A DNA stretch of 64,000 bases from Candidatus Paraluminiphilus aquimaris (GTDB lineage Bacteria; Pseudomonadota; Gammaproteobacteria; Pseudomonadales; Halieaceae): contig NZ_CP036501.1 in the NCBI RefSeq assembly GCF_026230195.1, positions 2,542,001 through 2,606,000 of the forward strand, read 5' to 3'. The notes under the pieces are model-generated. The model was not told the origin of the DNA. It saw only the letters and a program-made list of their open reading frames with translations, and searched no databases. The translations under genes and the position numbers were made by a program. Numbering within the stretch: position 1 is the first letter of the stretch; every line of letters starts with the position of its first letter. Of the stretch, positions 46,612 through 56,065 are shown piece after piece.

Positions 46612-48131
46612 GGCAGATCTTTGATATTCATGGTGGCATTCATCCGCCAGAACGAAAGGAGCTTGCCGACCCGGGGTACGTTCACGAAATGCCGCTACCC
46701 TCCAAGCTAGTGCTCCCTATTTCCCAGCATATCGGTGCGCCCGCAAGACCTGTTGTGGAAGTGGGTGACGCCGTAAAAGGCGGGCAAATGATTGCTGAAG
46801 CGCAGGGCCCCGTCAGCGTGCCCGTTCACGCACCCAGCTCAGGCACCGTCACTGCCATTGAGTCACGTGCTGTGCCACACGCTTCTGGCTTAACCGCCAC
46901 GTGTATTGAGATCAGCTTGGACGGCAACGATAGCTGGATAGACTTAAAAGGCCTTGAGGATTGGCGTGAGACACCCAAACCTGAGCTCGTCGAGCGCGTT
47001 CGTCAAGCCGGTATCGCAGGTCTCGGCGGTGCAGGATTCCCGACAGCCATTAAGCTCGCCTCCGACCGTGAGCTCGGCATTCACACGCTGATCATTAACG
47101 GCACAGAATGCGAGCCATACATCTCGGCGGACGATACCGTCATGCAGTGTTGTGCGCGCGAGATTGTTGAGGGAGCGGAGATCCTCGCTCACATGGTTGG
47201 CGCACAGAACATCATTCTCGCTGTCGAGGACAACAAGCCGGAGGCTGCTGAGGCAATGGCAAACGCCGCCCAAGCGCTTGAGATCGCCGATGTGGTGACC
47301 TTCCCGACTAAATATCCCTCGGGCGGTGAAAAGCAGCTCATTGAGATTCTATTCGACATGCAGGTTCCCTCGGGCGGCATCCCCGCTGACATTGGGATCC
47401 TGTGCCAAAACCCGAGTACGGCTGTTGCGGTTCGCGATGCACTGATTAACGGTAAGCCCCTGACAGATCGGATTACGACTGTGACGGGCATGTCATTGAA
47501 AAAACCTGGCAACCGCCGTGTCATGCTGGGAACGCCCATTCGTGAACTGCTCGATGAGGCGGCCTTTGATGCCGAGACGGCTGACCGGGTCATTCATGGT
47601 GGCCCCATGATGGGCTTTGCAGTGACTGACCTCGACATGCCGGTGGTAAAGATCACCAACTGCATACTGGCGCCAACGCGCACTGAGATACCCTCTCCAC
47701 AGCCACAACAGGCCTGTATTCGTTGTGGTATGTGTGCCGAGGCTTGCCCGGCATCGCTCCTACCGCAACAACTGTATTGGTATGCACGCGCCAAAGATAA
47801 CGAGCAACTTGAGCGACATAACCTACTCGACTGTATCGAATGTGGGGCGTGTGCCTACGTGTGCCCAAGTCATATTCCGTTAGTTCAATATTATCGCTCG
47901 GCAAAAGGTGCGATTCGGGAGGCCGCAAATGAAAAAGTACGGTCCGACAACTCGCGTTTACGGTTCGAAGCGCGTCAAGAACGTTTAGAACGGGAAGCGG
48001 CCGCAAAAGAAGCGAAACGTGCAGCCAGAAAAGCGGCCGCCGAAGCGCGCGCAAAATCGGGAGATGATCCGGTCCAAGCAGCCATCGAGCGTGCAAAGGC
48101 GAAAAAAGCCAGTCAGGAGGCAGAGCAATGA
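46608..48131 (+). CDS. rsxC: Rsx/Rnf complex subunit C
   Basis: RsxC is the peripheral NADH-binding/iron-sulfur subunit. The 507-residue protein has the biotin-lipoyl-like SLBB start ([13 protein letters not shown]), the NADH/FMN region [33 protein letters not shown], and two 4Fe-4S motifs [15 protein letters not shown] and [15 protein letters not shown] (about 365-425). The C-terminal Ala/Lys/Glu-rich extension is short (about 80 residues), compared with the very long repeat tail of E. coli RsxC. Overlaps rsxB and rsxD by 4 bases each. Confidence 0.96.
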   Translation: MRQIFDIHGGIHPPERKELADPGYVHEMPLPSKLVLPISQHIGAPARPVVEVGDAVKGGQMIAEAQGPVSVPVHAPSSGTVTAIESRAVPHASGLTATCIEISLDGNDSWIDLKGLEDWRETPKPELVERVRQAGIAGLGGAGFPTAIKLASDRELGIHTLIINGTECEPYISADDTVMQCCAREIVEGAEILAHMVGAQNIILAVEDNKPEAAEAMANAAQALEIADVVTFPTKYPSGGEKQLIEILFDMQVPSGGIPADIGILCQNPSTAVAVRDALINGKPLTDRITTVTGMSLKKPGNRRVMLGTPIRELLDEAAFDAETADRVIHGGPMMGFAVTDLDMPVVKITNCILAPTRTEIPSPQPQQACIRCGMCAEACPASLLPQQLYWYARAKDNEQLERHNLLDCIECGACAYVCPSHIPLVQYYRSAKGAIREAANEKVRSDNSRLRFEARQERLEREAAAKEAKRAARKAAAEARAKSGDDPVQAAIERAKAKKASQEAEQ

Positions 48132-49162
48132 GCCTCATGCATGTCTCATCGCCTCACGTACACAAGCCTGTGACATCGGTTGAACAGGTCATGAAGCAGG
48201 TCTTACTTGCGACAGTTCCTGGCGTTCTTGCACTCACCTGGTTTTTTGGTCCGGGTACACTTGTGAACATTGTGTTTGGTTCTATGTTGGCTCTGGGATT
48301 CGAAGCTTGGGCGCTGTGGTTACGAGGTAAAGACTTTAAGTCGCCGCTCAAAGACCACAGTGTCATCGTAACGGCAACGCTGCTTTGTATTGCACTGCCT
48401 CCCTATGCGCCTTGGTGGTTAGTGGCGGTTGGAATAGGTGTTTCAGTTTTGCTGGGTAAGCATGTATTCGGTGGGCTGGGATACAACCCCTTTAACCCGG
48501 CAATGGTGGGATATGTCGTGTTGCTGGTGTCATTCCCTTTGCAAATGAGCTCCTGGACAGAACCCCGCGGGGTTGGCGAGGTCCCGGGACTCGTCGATGC
48601 CCTAACCGCGCTCTTTTTGCCAGCAAGCTTCGACGGTGTGACGGCAGCGACGCCGCTGGACCTGTTCCGACAAAACGCGGGCATGCTCTTTGATGATCTA
48701 ATGATGTCAAAAACGGAGCTTGCAGGTCCCCTCGCGGGAGTTGGGTGGGATATCGTCAATCTCGCCTTCCTCGCCGGCGGTATCTGGCTGCTTCGCCAGC
48801 GTATTTTTACCTGGCATGCACCTGTGGGCATGCTGAGTGCACTCACTATTTGCGCCCTGTTGGGCTTTGATGAGGGTAGCTCTACCGGTGGGGGCTCTGT
48901 CCTATTCCATCTGTTCAGTGGCGCTACAATGTTCGGCGCGTTCTTCATTATCACGGATCCTGTCAGTTCAGCCGTCTCGAATCGAGGTCGACTCATATTT
49001 GGCGCAGGTGTGGGTGTATTGGTCTATCTCATACGCGTAAATGGCAATTACCCCGATGCTGTCGCATTTGGCGTGCTGTTGCTGAACTTTGCCGCACCGT
49101 TTATCGATCAATACACACAGCCCCGGGTATATGGCACCAAAAAAATTGAGGTCGACGAGTGA
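48128..49162 (+). CDS. rsxD: Rsx/Rnf complex subunit D
   Basis: RsxD is a polytopic membrane subunit with covalently bound FMN. SSPHVHKPVTSVEQVMKQVL at the N-terminus, GGLGYNPFNPAMVGYVVLLVSFP, and the FMN-attachment motif SGAT in LFSGATMFGAFFIITDPVSS are diagnostic. 344 residues with nine to ten hydrophobic segments. The ATG overlaps the rsxC stop by 4 bases. Confidence 0.96.
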   Translation: MSLMHVSSPHVHKPVTSVEQVMKQVLLATVPGVLALTWFFGPGTLVNIVFGSMLALGFEAWALWLRGKDFKSPLKDHSVIVTATLLCIALPPYAPWWLVAVGIGVSVLLGKHVFGGLGYNPFNPAMVGYVVLLVSFPLQMSSWTEPRGVGEVPGLVDALTALFLPASFDGVTAATPLDLFRQNAGMLFDDLMMSKTELAGPLAGVGWDIVNLAFLAGGIWLLRQRIFTWHAPVGMLSALTICALLGFDEGSSTGGGSVLFHLFSGATMFGAFFIITDPVSSAVSNRGRLIFGAGVGVLVYLIRVNGNYPDAVAFGVLLLNFAAPFIDQYTQPRVYGTKKIEVDE

Positions 49163-49797
49163 GAACGGTTATTTCGAGCCTGATTGGTGCCGCGCTTCTC
49201 GCTGCTTTTGCCGCAGTCGGGTCGGGATTAATCAGCGGCGTCTACGAGCAGACCAAAGCACCCATTGCCGCGGCAGAGCGCGCCGCAGAAGCGCGACAAT
49301 TGCTGGAGATTTTTCCCGCCCTTACTCACGATAATCAATTGATCGACGATACTTTTAATCTCGACGCCGATGGACCTTTGCTAGCGCTGCGCGAGCAAAC
49401 ATCAGGGTATCGAGCTCGCAAGAACGGTGAGGTCGCAGGTGTGATTCTTCCTGTCACCGCACGCGACGGTTACAGTGGTGACATACGGTTACTGGTCGGT
49501 GTCTACCGGTCAGGGATGGTTGCTGGCGTTCGTGTACTGAGCCACCGGGAAACGCCAGGACTTGGTGATAAAGTTGAGCTTAAAAAGTCACCTTGGATTT
49601 TGTCCTTCGACAGCAAAACCTTGGTAAAGCCCTCGCTAGAGCGATGGGCTGTCGTAAAGGATGGCGGTGAGTTCGACGCGTTTACAGGAGCGACCGTCAC
49701 GCCTCGCGCTGTCGTCTCCGCCGTCAAAAGTGCCTTGGAATATGCGCAAACGCATAAACAAGACCTATTCGAGCTCGTCGAAGAGGATGCATCATGA
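49159..49797 (+). CDS. rsxG: Rsx/Rnf complex subunit G
   Basis: RsxG is a periplasmic, single-anchor subunit carrying covalent FMN. The N-terminal helix [20 protein letters not shown] is followed by the FMN-binding domain with [18 protein letters not shown] and the attachment motif TGAT in [15 protein letters not shown] (near residue 175). 212 residues. Translation starts at a GTG overlapping the rsxD stop by 4 bases. Confidence 0.95.
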   Translation: MRTVISSLIGAALLAAFAAVGSGLISGVYEQTKAPIAAAERAAEARQLLEIFPALTHDNQLIDDTFNLDADGPLLALREQTSGYRARKNGEVAGVILPVTARDGYSGDIRLLVGVYRSGMVAGVRVLSHRETPGLGDKVELKKSPWILSFDSKTLVKPSLERWAVVKDGGEFDAFTGATVTPRAVVSAVKSALEYAQTHKQDLFELVEEDAS

Positions 49798-50504
49798 GCA
49801 CCCAAAGCTATCGCCAGATCACCCACAATGGACTGTGGAAAAACAATCCAGCGTTGGTGCAGTTATTAGGACTCTGCCCTCTACTTGCCGTCACTGCGAG
49901 TGTGGTCAACGCATTGGGGCTTGCAGCGGCGACGCTGTTCGTCTTGGTCACTTCCAACTTGTGCGTATCACTCATTAGAAACGTCGTCACAGAGTCGATT
50001 CGTCTTCCGGCTTTTGTGCTTATTATCGCTGCCGCGGTGACCGGCACAGAATTGCTGATGCAAGCCTACGCGTATGAGCTTTATCAAATTTTGGGTATTT
50101 TCTTGCCGCTTATTACAACCAACTGCGTCATCCTGGGTCGCGCGGATGCCTTTGCCGCTAAAAACCCTGTCGCACCGGCTGTCGCTGACGGATTCATGAT
50201 GGGCATGGGTTTCGGCTTGGTACTGGTAGTACTGGGGGCGATTCGAGAATTACTTGGCACGGGCGCCGTATTTGCCAATATGGATTTACTTCTCGGGTCT
50301 ATGGCCGCCGACTGGACCTTGGTTGTAGCGGAGGACTACACAGGTCTTTTATTAGCGATTTTGCCACCAGGGGCCTTTATTATTACAGGCCTCTTGATCG
50401 CCGCGAAAAATGTTATCGATACACGAATAGAGAACATGCGGCGCTCTGAGACCACTGTCGAAGTAGGCAGTAAGCGGGTCCGTGTTACGGGAGAGATCGC
50501 CTAG
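49794..50504 (+). CDS. rsxE: Rsx/Rnf complex subunit E
   Basis: RsxE is the sixth membrane subunit, paralogous to Rsx[63 protein letters not shown] and [15 protein letters not shown] are typical. 236 residues with six membrane segments. It closes the rsxABCDGE operon. In E. coli nth follows here; in this window it does not. Its stop codon interlocks with that of the opposing unknown gene (4 bases, CTAG). Confidence 0.96.
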   Translation: MSTQSYRQITHNGLWKNNPALVQLLGLCPLLAVTASVVNALGLAAATLFVLVTSNLCVSLIRNVVTESIRLPAFVLIIAAAVTGTELLMQAYAYELYQILGIFLPLITTNCVILGRADAFAAKNPVAPAVADGFMMGMGFGLVLVVLGAIRELLGTGAVFANMDLLLGSMAADWTLVVAEDYTGLLLAILPPGAFIITGLLIAAKNVIDTRIENMRRSETTVEVGSKRVRVTGEIA

Positions 50505-50908
50505 TTCTGTTGGGAATCTCCAACGACCAAGGTCCCTAGAAGCTCATCGACCGATGCATCATCAAGCCCTGCGTCGTCTTTATGGCAAACGTAGGTCACG
50601 AAGAGCAGTAAGCTCTCTGAACCCAAATACCATTCTCGAACGGCTGCGCCATCCTCAGTGTAGTGCCCATTTACACCCGAAAAAGCGCCGATATTAACCG
50701 CTGTCCAATGAGGAACCTCGGGCGATTCAATGCTTGCCATGTCCTGAATCTCTTCAGGCATTACCTTTCCCGATTGCTTGTGCAACGTGGTTATCTCAAT
50801 TTCACCGACCTCGTCCTGATCCGTAATTCGTACGATGTCGTCTTCAGTCTCAGCCTGCCACTCAGCTGGCAACATCAAACACCAATGGTCCGTCTCTAAA
50901 ATATTCAC
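50501..50908 (-). CDS. Hypothetical protein downstream of rimI
   Basis: A 135-residue soluble protein I do not recognise. It starts at a GTG ([20 protein letters not shown]) with GAGG about 10 bases upstream, and is rich in acidic residues with a beta-strand pattern ([20 protein letters not shown], then [18 protein letters not shown]). No signal peptide or membrane segment. It lies 7 bases after rimI on the same strand, so it is probably the last gene of the holD-like/rimI operon, and it ends convergently with rsxE. Confidence 0.7.
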   Translation of the reverse strand: MNILETDHWCLMLPAEWQAETEDDIVRITDQDEVGEIEITTLHKQSGKVMPEEIQDMASIESPEVPHWTAVNIGAFSGVNGHYTEDGAAVREWYLGSESLLLFVTYVCHKDDAGLDDASVDELLGTLVVGDSQQN

Positions 50909-50915
50909 TGATTCT

Positions 50916-51380
50916 TTACCTCTTAATCGAATCGTGACGCATCACAAGCGCGTCCTCTCGCCCCTGTGATGTCGCGTAGTAACCTTCTCGGCGGCCAATG
51001 GTGGCAAATCCAGCATGCTCATACAAAGTAATTGCTGCCACATTTGAGTCTCGCACCTCCAAGAAAACCGATTTGACGCCAGACACATTCAGGGTCCTCA
51101 ATGTCTCCCCCAATAAAAAACGGCCAACGCCTTGCTGTCTTACAGATGTGTCTACGCGAAAGTCGATGATTTCGGCTTCATCCCCAAGAACATTAAGCCA
51201 AATAACCGCAATTAGCCGGTTAGATGAGACGACACACCACGCCGCACCCGAAGGCTTGCGCGTCAGTTCCTGCAGGAACGTGAGCGATGGTCCGTCGGTC
51301 TGCTGATAGATAAGCGAGAGTTGCGCTGAATCAGATGGCGCTAGGCGTCGGCAAGTAAGATCTGTAAACGTCGAGACCAA
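50916..51380 (-). CDS. rimI: Ribosomal-protein-alanine N-acetyltransferase RimI
   Basis: A 154-residue GNAT acetyltransferase. The acetyl-CoA loop is VRQQGVGRFLLGETL (RxxGxG), and the RimI-specific block is VFLEVRDSNVAAITLYEHAGF followed by GRREGYYATSQGREDALVM, closely matching E. coli RimI, which acetylates the N-terminus of ribosomal protein S18. The start is a TTG directly after the upstream stop (TAG-TA-TTG); no other in-frame start fits. Coupled to the putative holD, the same pairing as in E. coli. Confidence 0.92.
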   Translation of the reverse strand: MVSTFTDLTCRRLAPSDSAQLSLIYQQTDGPSLTFLQELTRKPSGAAWCVVSSNRLIAVIWLNVLGDEAEIIDFRVDTSVRQQGVGRFLLGETLRTLNVSGVKSVFLEVRDSNVAAITLYEHAGFATIGRREGYYATSQGREDALVMRHDSIKR

Positions 51381-51382
51381 TA

Positions 51383-52081
51383 CTAATCGAGCTCAATGAC
51401 CCTGAGGGGTTTTAGCGCCTGCCAGGCCTCGCGCTTTAATGAGGCGTTGCTCAGCATCGCTAGGGTGGAGGGAATGACCACCGCCGACTGAGCAATACGG
51501 TCTGACAAAAATGGACACGTCCCCATAACCACTACGCGTTTTGCATTTACCTCGCGGGCCATACGTTGAATAAGTCCCTGGAGCGCTTGCTTGGCTGACT
51601 CCGCATCGGACGCCACAGCCGATCCCCCACGCATGGGCCAATCAAACTGTTGCTGCCTAATGGACGCTTGAGGGCTGATAGCCCGCGCCATCGCGTTAAT
51701 CAACGCCAACTGATCTTGGCGAATAAGGCCATCCGACAATTGCTCAATCCATAAAAAAGGACCTGCCGATGCCAAGAGCATGGAAAACCTCACCGCCTCG
51801 GAACGTTCACGCACGGCGGCTGACGTAACCGGGGTTGGCGCTGCTGTCTTGCTGCGTCGAGAAGCCGTCTCAGCCGCGACTGCACCCGTTTCACTCGAAT
51901 GATCCGACACTAATGAGGGGCTGCTAGACTCGACCTTTTGGCGCACTGCGGGCGCCGCACCGGGTAAATCGAACCGCGAGACATACACGTCGATCCCCAT
52001 TGCCTCTAGGGCTTTTCGACGCGCCATCTCGGCGGCAACAACCGATGGGGCAGCGGGCACGATGTCGGACACTTCACTCAT
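51383..52081 (-). CDS. Probable DNA polymerase III psi subunit (HolD-like, long form)
   Basis: A 232-residue protein with little obvious similarity except at its ends. Near the N-terminus, ALEAMGIDVYVSRFDLPGA resembles the chi-binding psi peptide of E. coli HolD (QLGI..W.LRRPGAL), and the C-terminus VVIPSTLAMLSNASLKREAW resembles SPALTDLRANPTARAALW of HolD. The middle (about 45-95) is Ala/Ser-rich and probably disordered. Adjacent rimI gives the same order as E. coli holD-rimI. E. coli psi is 137 residues, so this is an enlarged version. The identity is inference from these motifs and synteny. Confidence 0.55.
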   Translation of the reverse strand: MSEVSDIVPAAPSVVAAEMARRKALEAMGIDVYVSRFDLPGAAPAVRQKVESSSPSLVSDHSSETGAVAAETASRRSKTAAPTPVTSAAVRERSEAVRFSMLLASAGPFLWIEQLSDGLIRQDQLALINAMARAISPQASIRQQQFDWPMRGGSAVASDAESAKQALQGLIQRMAREVNAKRVVVMGTCPFLSDRIAQSAVVIPSTLAMLSNASLKREAWQALKPLRVIELD

Positions 52082-52343
52082 CAGTAGAGTGTCTCACGAG
52101 CCGATGTTGAGTTGTATCGATTTTGGGGACTTCACGACCATGGAGCGATTAACTAAACCCATTTTCAACGCGGACTGCACTATCCAGACAGCCCCTTAGC
52201 GCGCTGCTTTTCACACGACATCGTCGGATAAGGGAAAGATGGCCAGAGACGAGACCACTACCGAGACGCACTTTTAGCAGACTCGGTTTTTACCTTGCGC
52301 TATCCTTGCGACTCTGGGTTTAGAAAAATAACAGGTAATAAAC

Positions 52344-53489
52344 ATGTCGCTTATTCCGGCGGAGCAGCACTTCGCTGTATTCACGGCTATTTTGGTGCTG
52401 TCAGCCATGGCCTTTGCCTCTGAACGCACTGTCATTGGACAGAAAATCACAGGCACTGTGGTTGTTATTCTGTTGGCGATCACGGCCGCTAATCTTGGAG
52501 TCATCCCTCACGCTGCGCCCGCATACAGCTTCATCTTTAGCTACATTGTACCCATGCTTATTCCACTGTTCCTGTTTCAGGCAGATGTGCGCAGATTAGC
52601 AAGAGAGGCCTCTCGAACGACTGCAGCCTTTCTCGTCGCAACGCTCGGCACGGTAGCCGGTGTTGTGGTTGCCGCCCTGGTGCTTGATCTTGGGCAATTG
52701 GGTAGCGCATCCGATTTGGCGGCCGAGCGACGGGAAGCAGGCGTGGTCGGACTCTTCGCATCCACGTACATCGGGGGCTCCGTCAACTACGCGGCGCTGG
52801 GTGAAATTACGGGCTTGAGTAAAGACGCGTCATTCTTCTCAGCCGCCACAGCGGCCGACAATCTTTTCTCGGCTGTTTTTCTGAGCATTATCGCGCTGAT
52901 CCCCGGAGCACTTTGGGTGACTCGCCATTTTGTGCCACACACCCCGAGCACTGACATTGCTATTGAAAAGACTGAGGTCACACCTGCAAGTATCGTGTAC
53001 TCGCTTGCCGCAGCCGGCAGCATTGTCGCCCTCACTGATTTTCTATGTTGGTGGTTGGATCTGCCAAGTTGGCGATACGCCATCATGACCGTTATTACCG
53101 TCGGTATTGCGACGGGCTTCCCACAGATAAGGCTCTGGTTTGCGGGTGCGTTTGAGATCGGCGTAGCGTTGTCATTTACCTTTTTTGCTGCGATTGCGGC
53201 TGGCGCCAATATTCAAGCCATGATTAGCGTTGCCCCATTGCTCATTGTGCTGGTGATGATTCTGCTGAGCGTACACCTCCTTGTGCTACTTACACTGGGT
53301 CGCAAATTAGGCCTCACTATTCCTGAATTACTAACCGCCAGTAACGCAGCCATACTCGGTGCAACCACAGCACCGGCTATGGCGGCGGCAAAAGGGTGGC
53401 ACGATCAGGTAACGCCGGGCGTATTAGTCGGGGTGATCGGTTACGCGCTTGGTACATTTATTGGCACCGCGCTATTCCAGCTCTGGTAG
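52344..53489 (+). CDS. DUF819 family membrane protein
   Basis: A 381-residue polytopic inner-membrane protein with about ten to eleven hydrophobic segments. Features of the DUF819 (YjcL-like) family are visible: MLIPLFLFQADVRRLAREAS, FASTYIGGSVNYAALGEITG, FFSAATAADNLFSAVFLSI and the C-terminal LTASNAAILGATTAPAMAAA with KGWHDQVTPGVLVGVIGYA. Probably a transporter; substrate unknown. Upstream, the 262-base gap 52082-52343 has only a weak hairpin with a T5 run (52260-52291). It stands alone on the plus strand, divergent from the holD-like gene. Confidence 0.88.
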   Translation: MSLIPAEQHFAVFTAILVLSAMAFASERTVIGQKITGTVVVILLAITAANLGVIPHAAPAYSFIFSYIVPMLIPLFLFQADVRRLAREASRTTAAFLVATLGTVAGVVVAALVLDLGQLGSASDLAAERREAGVVGLFASTYIGGSVNYAALGEITGLSKDASFFSAATAADNLFSAVFLSIIALIPGALWVTRHFVPHTPSTDIAIEKTEVTPASIVYSLAAAGSIVALTDFLCWWLDLPSWRYAIMTVITVGIATGFPQIRLWFAGAFEIGVALSFTFFAAIAAGANIQAMISVAPLLIVLVMILLSVHLLVLLTLGRKLGLTIPELLTASNAAILGATTAPAMAAAKGWHDQVTPGVLVGVIGYALGTFIGTALFQLW

Positions 53490-53564
53490 GGATAAGGGCA
53501 GACGATACAGACGGACCCAATTTGACGAAAAAGACGGGTCATCGAAGTTTCATAAATCAAACGT

Positions 53565-53581
53565 AAGATTTTATTAATCTT
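53565..53581. promoter_or_regulatory. Inverted repeat upstream of the acyltransferase gene
   Basis: AAGATT-TTATT-AATCTT (53565-53570 and 53576-53581) is a perfect 6-bp inverted repeat with a 5-base spacer, about 50-65 bases before the start of the acyltransferase gene. No T-tract follows, and the size and AT-rich character fit an operator better than a terminator for the DUF819 gene. Regulator unknown. Confidence 0.35.
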
Positions 53582-53630
53582 TGAGACAGCACAAGACGTA
53601 ACACTAAGGATAAAAACTGGGTAAGCACAC

Positions 53631-54524
53631 ATGGCTATCACCAATACCACCGCCATAAACGATCCTCGATTCTTGCCAGAAGTGGATCCAATGTTCGAGT
53701 ACTACATCGTGGAAAAGCCACGACTGACGTACGAGTCGCCAGAGGATGGCCCATTGACCCGTGCCCTCGTACGGGTGCTTGAAGGCTTTTTAGGGCGTCA
53801 CGAAATGGAGGCACATTATCAGCGCCTCAAAGCCATGGATATTGATTCAAAAACGTTTTTTCGCGAGGCCTTTAAACTCACCAACATCACGCTTGATGGT
53901 GACACAAGCGCGCTGGGCAACATCCCAAAAGACCGTCCCGTTTTATTCATTGCCAATCATCCGTTTGGTGTTATCGACGGTCTTATCATGTGCAATATGG
54001 CACTCGACTTGGCCGACGATTTTCAGGTCGTAATCAACTCACTGCTCTGTCAGGATAGGGACTTAGTACCGCATTTTCTCCCCATTGACTTCACGGAAAC
54101 CAAAGACGCGACGAAGCGCAATGTGCGGTCCAAGCAATTAGCAGGGAAAGCGCTGTCAAACGGTACTCCCTTGATATTATTTCCTTCAGGCCATGTCTCA
54201 ACCGCTGACGCACCGGGTTTCGGCGATGTCATTGATGCCCCCTGGACCACCTTCATCGCCAAGCTCGTCATGCAATATCAACCCACAGTCGTTCCTGTGT
54301 TCTTCCATGGACAAAACACCCGACTGTTCCATGTTGCTTCGAATATCGCAGAGCCGTTTCGCATGGCGATGCACATGCGCGAAGCACTCAAACGTTTTGG
54401 GACCACGGTCTCGCTAGATGTTGGTGTACACCACTCGCCCGAGGACTATGCGCATATTCGTAGCCGGCAAGAGATGACACAACATTTCTATGACATTGTT
54501 CAGGGGACTCGACGCCCCCGCTGA
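53631..54524 (+). CDS. Lysophospholipid acyltransferase-like protein (PlsC superfamily)
   Basis: A 297-residue acyltransferase of the PlsC/LPLAT superfamily. The catalytic block is FIANHPFGVIDGLIMCN (NHPFGxxDG, the variant seen in OlsA-like and hemolysin-like acyltransferases), followed by LILFPSGHVST (substrate-binding loop) and VVPVFFHGQNTRLFH. No membrane segment is obvious apart from short hydrophobic stretches. It could acylate lyso-ornithine lipid or a lysophospholipid; the substrate cannot be assigned. It has its own 141-base upstream region with an inverted repeat. Confidence 0.85.
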   Translation: MAITNTTAINDPRFLPEVDPMFEYYIVEKPRLTYESPEDGPLTRALVRVLEGFLGRHEMEAHYQRLKAMDIDSKTFFREAFKLTNITLDGDTSALGNIPKDRPVLFIANHPFGVIDGLIMCNMALDLADDFQVVINSLLCQDRDLVPHFLPIDFTETKDATKRNVRSKQLAGKALSNGTPLILFPSGHVSTADAPGFGDVIDAPWTTFIAKLVMQYQPTVVPVFFHGQNTRLFHVASNIAEPFRMAMHMREALKRFGTTVSLDVGVHHSPEDYAHIRSRQEMTQHFYDIVQGTRRPR

Positions 54525-54572
54525 GCACTTTCTTGCACGCTTCGCTATGTGCCTACCCAAGTCCCGTGGTAC

Positions 54573-55391
54573 TCAGACAAGGACAAAGAGTGCGAAAATA
54601 CCTAGCCAAAGTAGGAAGCTACGATCAAGCAGTCTGAAAAGACCGCTTAGTCGCTCATAGACCGCTAACTCGTTCTTATCACCCTCTAACGCCGCGTCAA
54701 CGGCATCCTCGAAAAACTCAGCGGTGCTTGGTTGAAGCGAGGGCCCCTTCTGAATGACATGGCCCAAGGTCTTATCAAAGTCGCCAAAGACGGCAAAACT
54801 CAGCGCCATAAGTCGCGAGGGCAGCCACTCGATAACACGCATAACAGACTCGCTGACAGGGAATGCTGTTCCTTGCGTTTCATGCGCCAATCGATAAGCG
54901 ACAGCACCGGCTGGCCCCATCAAAAAGAAGTAAATAACGGGGCCGAACCATCGCTGCATCGCCATTTTGCTAAAAAATATGGATGCCTCACCACAGAACT
55001 CAGCGTCGTCATGAGCTTCGCCATCACTCTCAATCGCGTCAATCACACTCGCCGCACCGGCGCTATCGCCCGCTCTCGCCCGCGCTAAAACGCGTTGCGT
55101 GAGTGTTGGATAATCCTCTCGTCCAAACGAGTAAAAAAGTGCGGCGGTACCAAACAGCAGCATCGCAGCACCGCCAAACAGACCCTCGAAAATCATGAAG
55201 AGAACCGCAAATGCCGCCGTGGGGGCACCCACGAGCCAAAGCAATACACTATTTGCACGACTGGCGTCGTCTATCTGCGCTCTAAATGGACTCTGGACGT
55301 CGATGGCATGCAGCGGACCACCGGGGCCCATGAACCAATACAGCCCAGTTGCCACCATGAACGACAAAAACGCGAGGTAATCCAAGTTCAC
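54573..55391 (-). CDS. ampE: AmpE-like membrane protein
   Basis: A 272-residue inner-membrane protein of the AmpE/CobD-like family, encoded with AmpD as in E. coli ampDE. N-terminal membrane segments, the motif RFGPVIYFFLMGPAGAVAYRLAHE equivalent (here WFGPVIYFFLMGPAGAVAYRL), IEWLPSRLMALSFAVFGDFD and a C-terminal hydrophobic segment are characteristic. Its role in sensing cell-wall turnover is proposed, not proven. 22 bases downstream of ampD. Confidence 0.88.
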   Translation of the reverse strand: MNLDYLAFLSFMVATGLYWFMGPGGPLHAIDVQSPFRAQIDDASRANSVLLWLVGAPTAAFAVLFMIFEGLFGGAAMLLFGTAALFYSFGREDYPTLTQRVLARARAGDSAGAASVIDAIESDGEAHDDAEFCGEASIFFSKMAMQRWFGPVIYFFLMGPAGAVAYRLAHETQGTAFPVSESVMRVIEWLPSRLMALSFAVFGDFDKTLGHVIQKGPSLQPSTAEFFEDAVDAALEGDKNELAVYERLSGLFRLLDRSFLLWLGIFALFVLV

Positions 55392-55413
55392 TCTCCCCTA
55401 AAACTTATTGGTA

Positions 55414-56031
55414 CTAGATGCCTGGCAGTTCTCCGACGCCGAGGTCCTCACTCAAACGATGCCAATCAAACCCTGGCCCGGGATCGGTTTTTCGGCCCGG
55501 GGCAACATCACTGTGCCCGACAATCGCTGTGGGCTCAACGTCAGGGTGAGCCTGTCGGCAAGCTTTCACGAGCGCCTCGAGCGCCACGTACTGCGCGTCG
55601 CTGTAAACATGGGTATCGGTCCCCTCAAGTTCAATGCCAATACTGAAATCATTGCACTGAGAAAAACCGCGCCAACTCGATACGCCTGCGTGCCAGGCGT
55701 TCTCAGTCGTGGCCACAAATTGCACGACCTCACCATCGCGTCGAATGAGGAAGTGCGCCGATACATTTAGGTGGGCTATTTCTGCAAAGTACTCGTGTGC
55801 CTGAGAATCAAGCGTATTGGTAAACAAGGCTTCAATATGAGGGCCGCCAAACTCACCGGGCGGCAACGAAATATTGTGTACGACCAGGAGCCTTACTGAC
55901 ACCTCCGGCGGCCTTGGCGCGCAGTTGGGCGAAGGCACGTGTTTACACCCCTGAAGCCATCCACTCACAATTTGCCCGTATTTATTGCCGGTCACGTAAA
56001 AATCTTCGCCTGCCTTGTGTTTCAATACCAC
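55414..56031 (-). CDS. ampD: 1,6-anhydro-N-acetylmuramyl-L-alanine amidase
   Basis: AmpD is a cytoplasmic zinc amidase that recycles peptidoglycan fragments by cleaving anhydromuropeptides; its loss induces AmpC in species that have it. LVVHNISLPPGEFGGPHIEALF (zinc His), EIAHLNVSAHFLIRRDGEVVQFV, WHAGVSSWRGFSQCNDFSIGI, GIELEGTDT and VGHSDVAPGRKTDPGPGFDW (zinc His and Asp) are all conserved. The start is uncertain: GTG at 56031 gives 205 residues, GTG at 55995 gives 193 and fits the family length better. Divergent from nadC, as in E. coli. Confidence 0.95.
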   Translation of the reverse strand: MVLKHKAGEDFYVTGNKYGQIVSGWLQGCKHVPSPNCAPRPPEVSVRLLVVHNISLPPGEFGGPHIEALFTNTLDSQAHEYFAEIAHLNVSAHFLIRRDGEVVQFVATTENAWHAGVSSWRGFSQCNDFSIGIELEGTDTHVYSDAQYVALEALVKACRQAHPDVEPTAIVGHSDVAPGRKTDPGPGFDWHRLSEDLGVGELPGI

Positions 56032-56065
56032 ATGATATCAGGGCTCGCCAAAAGGACACTCCCGC

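Noticed and set aside
52260-52291. Hairpin ACCGAG/CTCGGT with T5 before the DUF819 gene
   Set aside because: Only 6 bp with a 16-base loop and no upstream plus-strand gene to terminate; noted only as weak structure.
55095-55646. Plus-strand open frame across ampE and ampD
   Set aside because: Lies antisense to two well-supported genes, is Arg/His-rich and matches no family; typical shadow frame.
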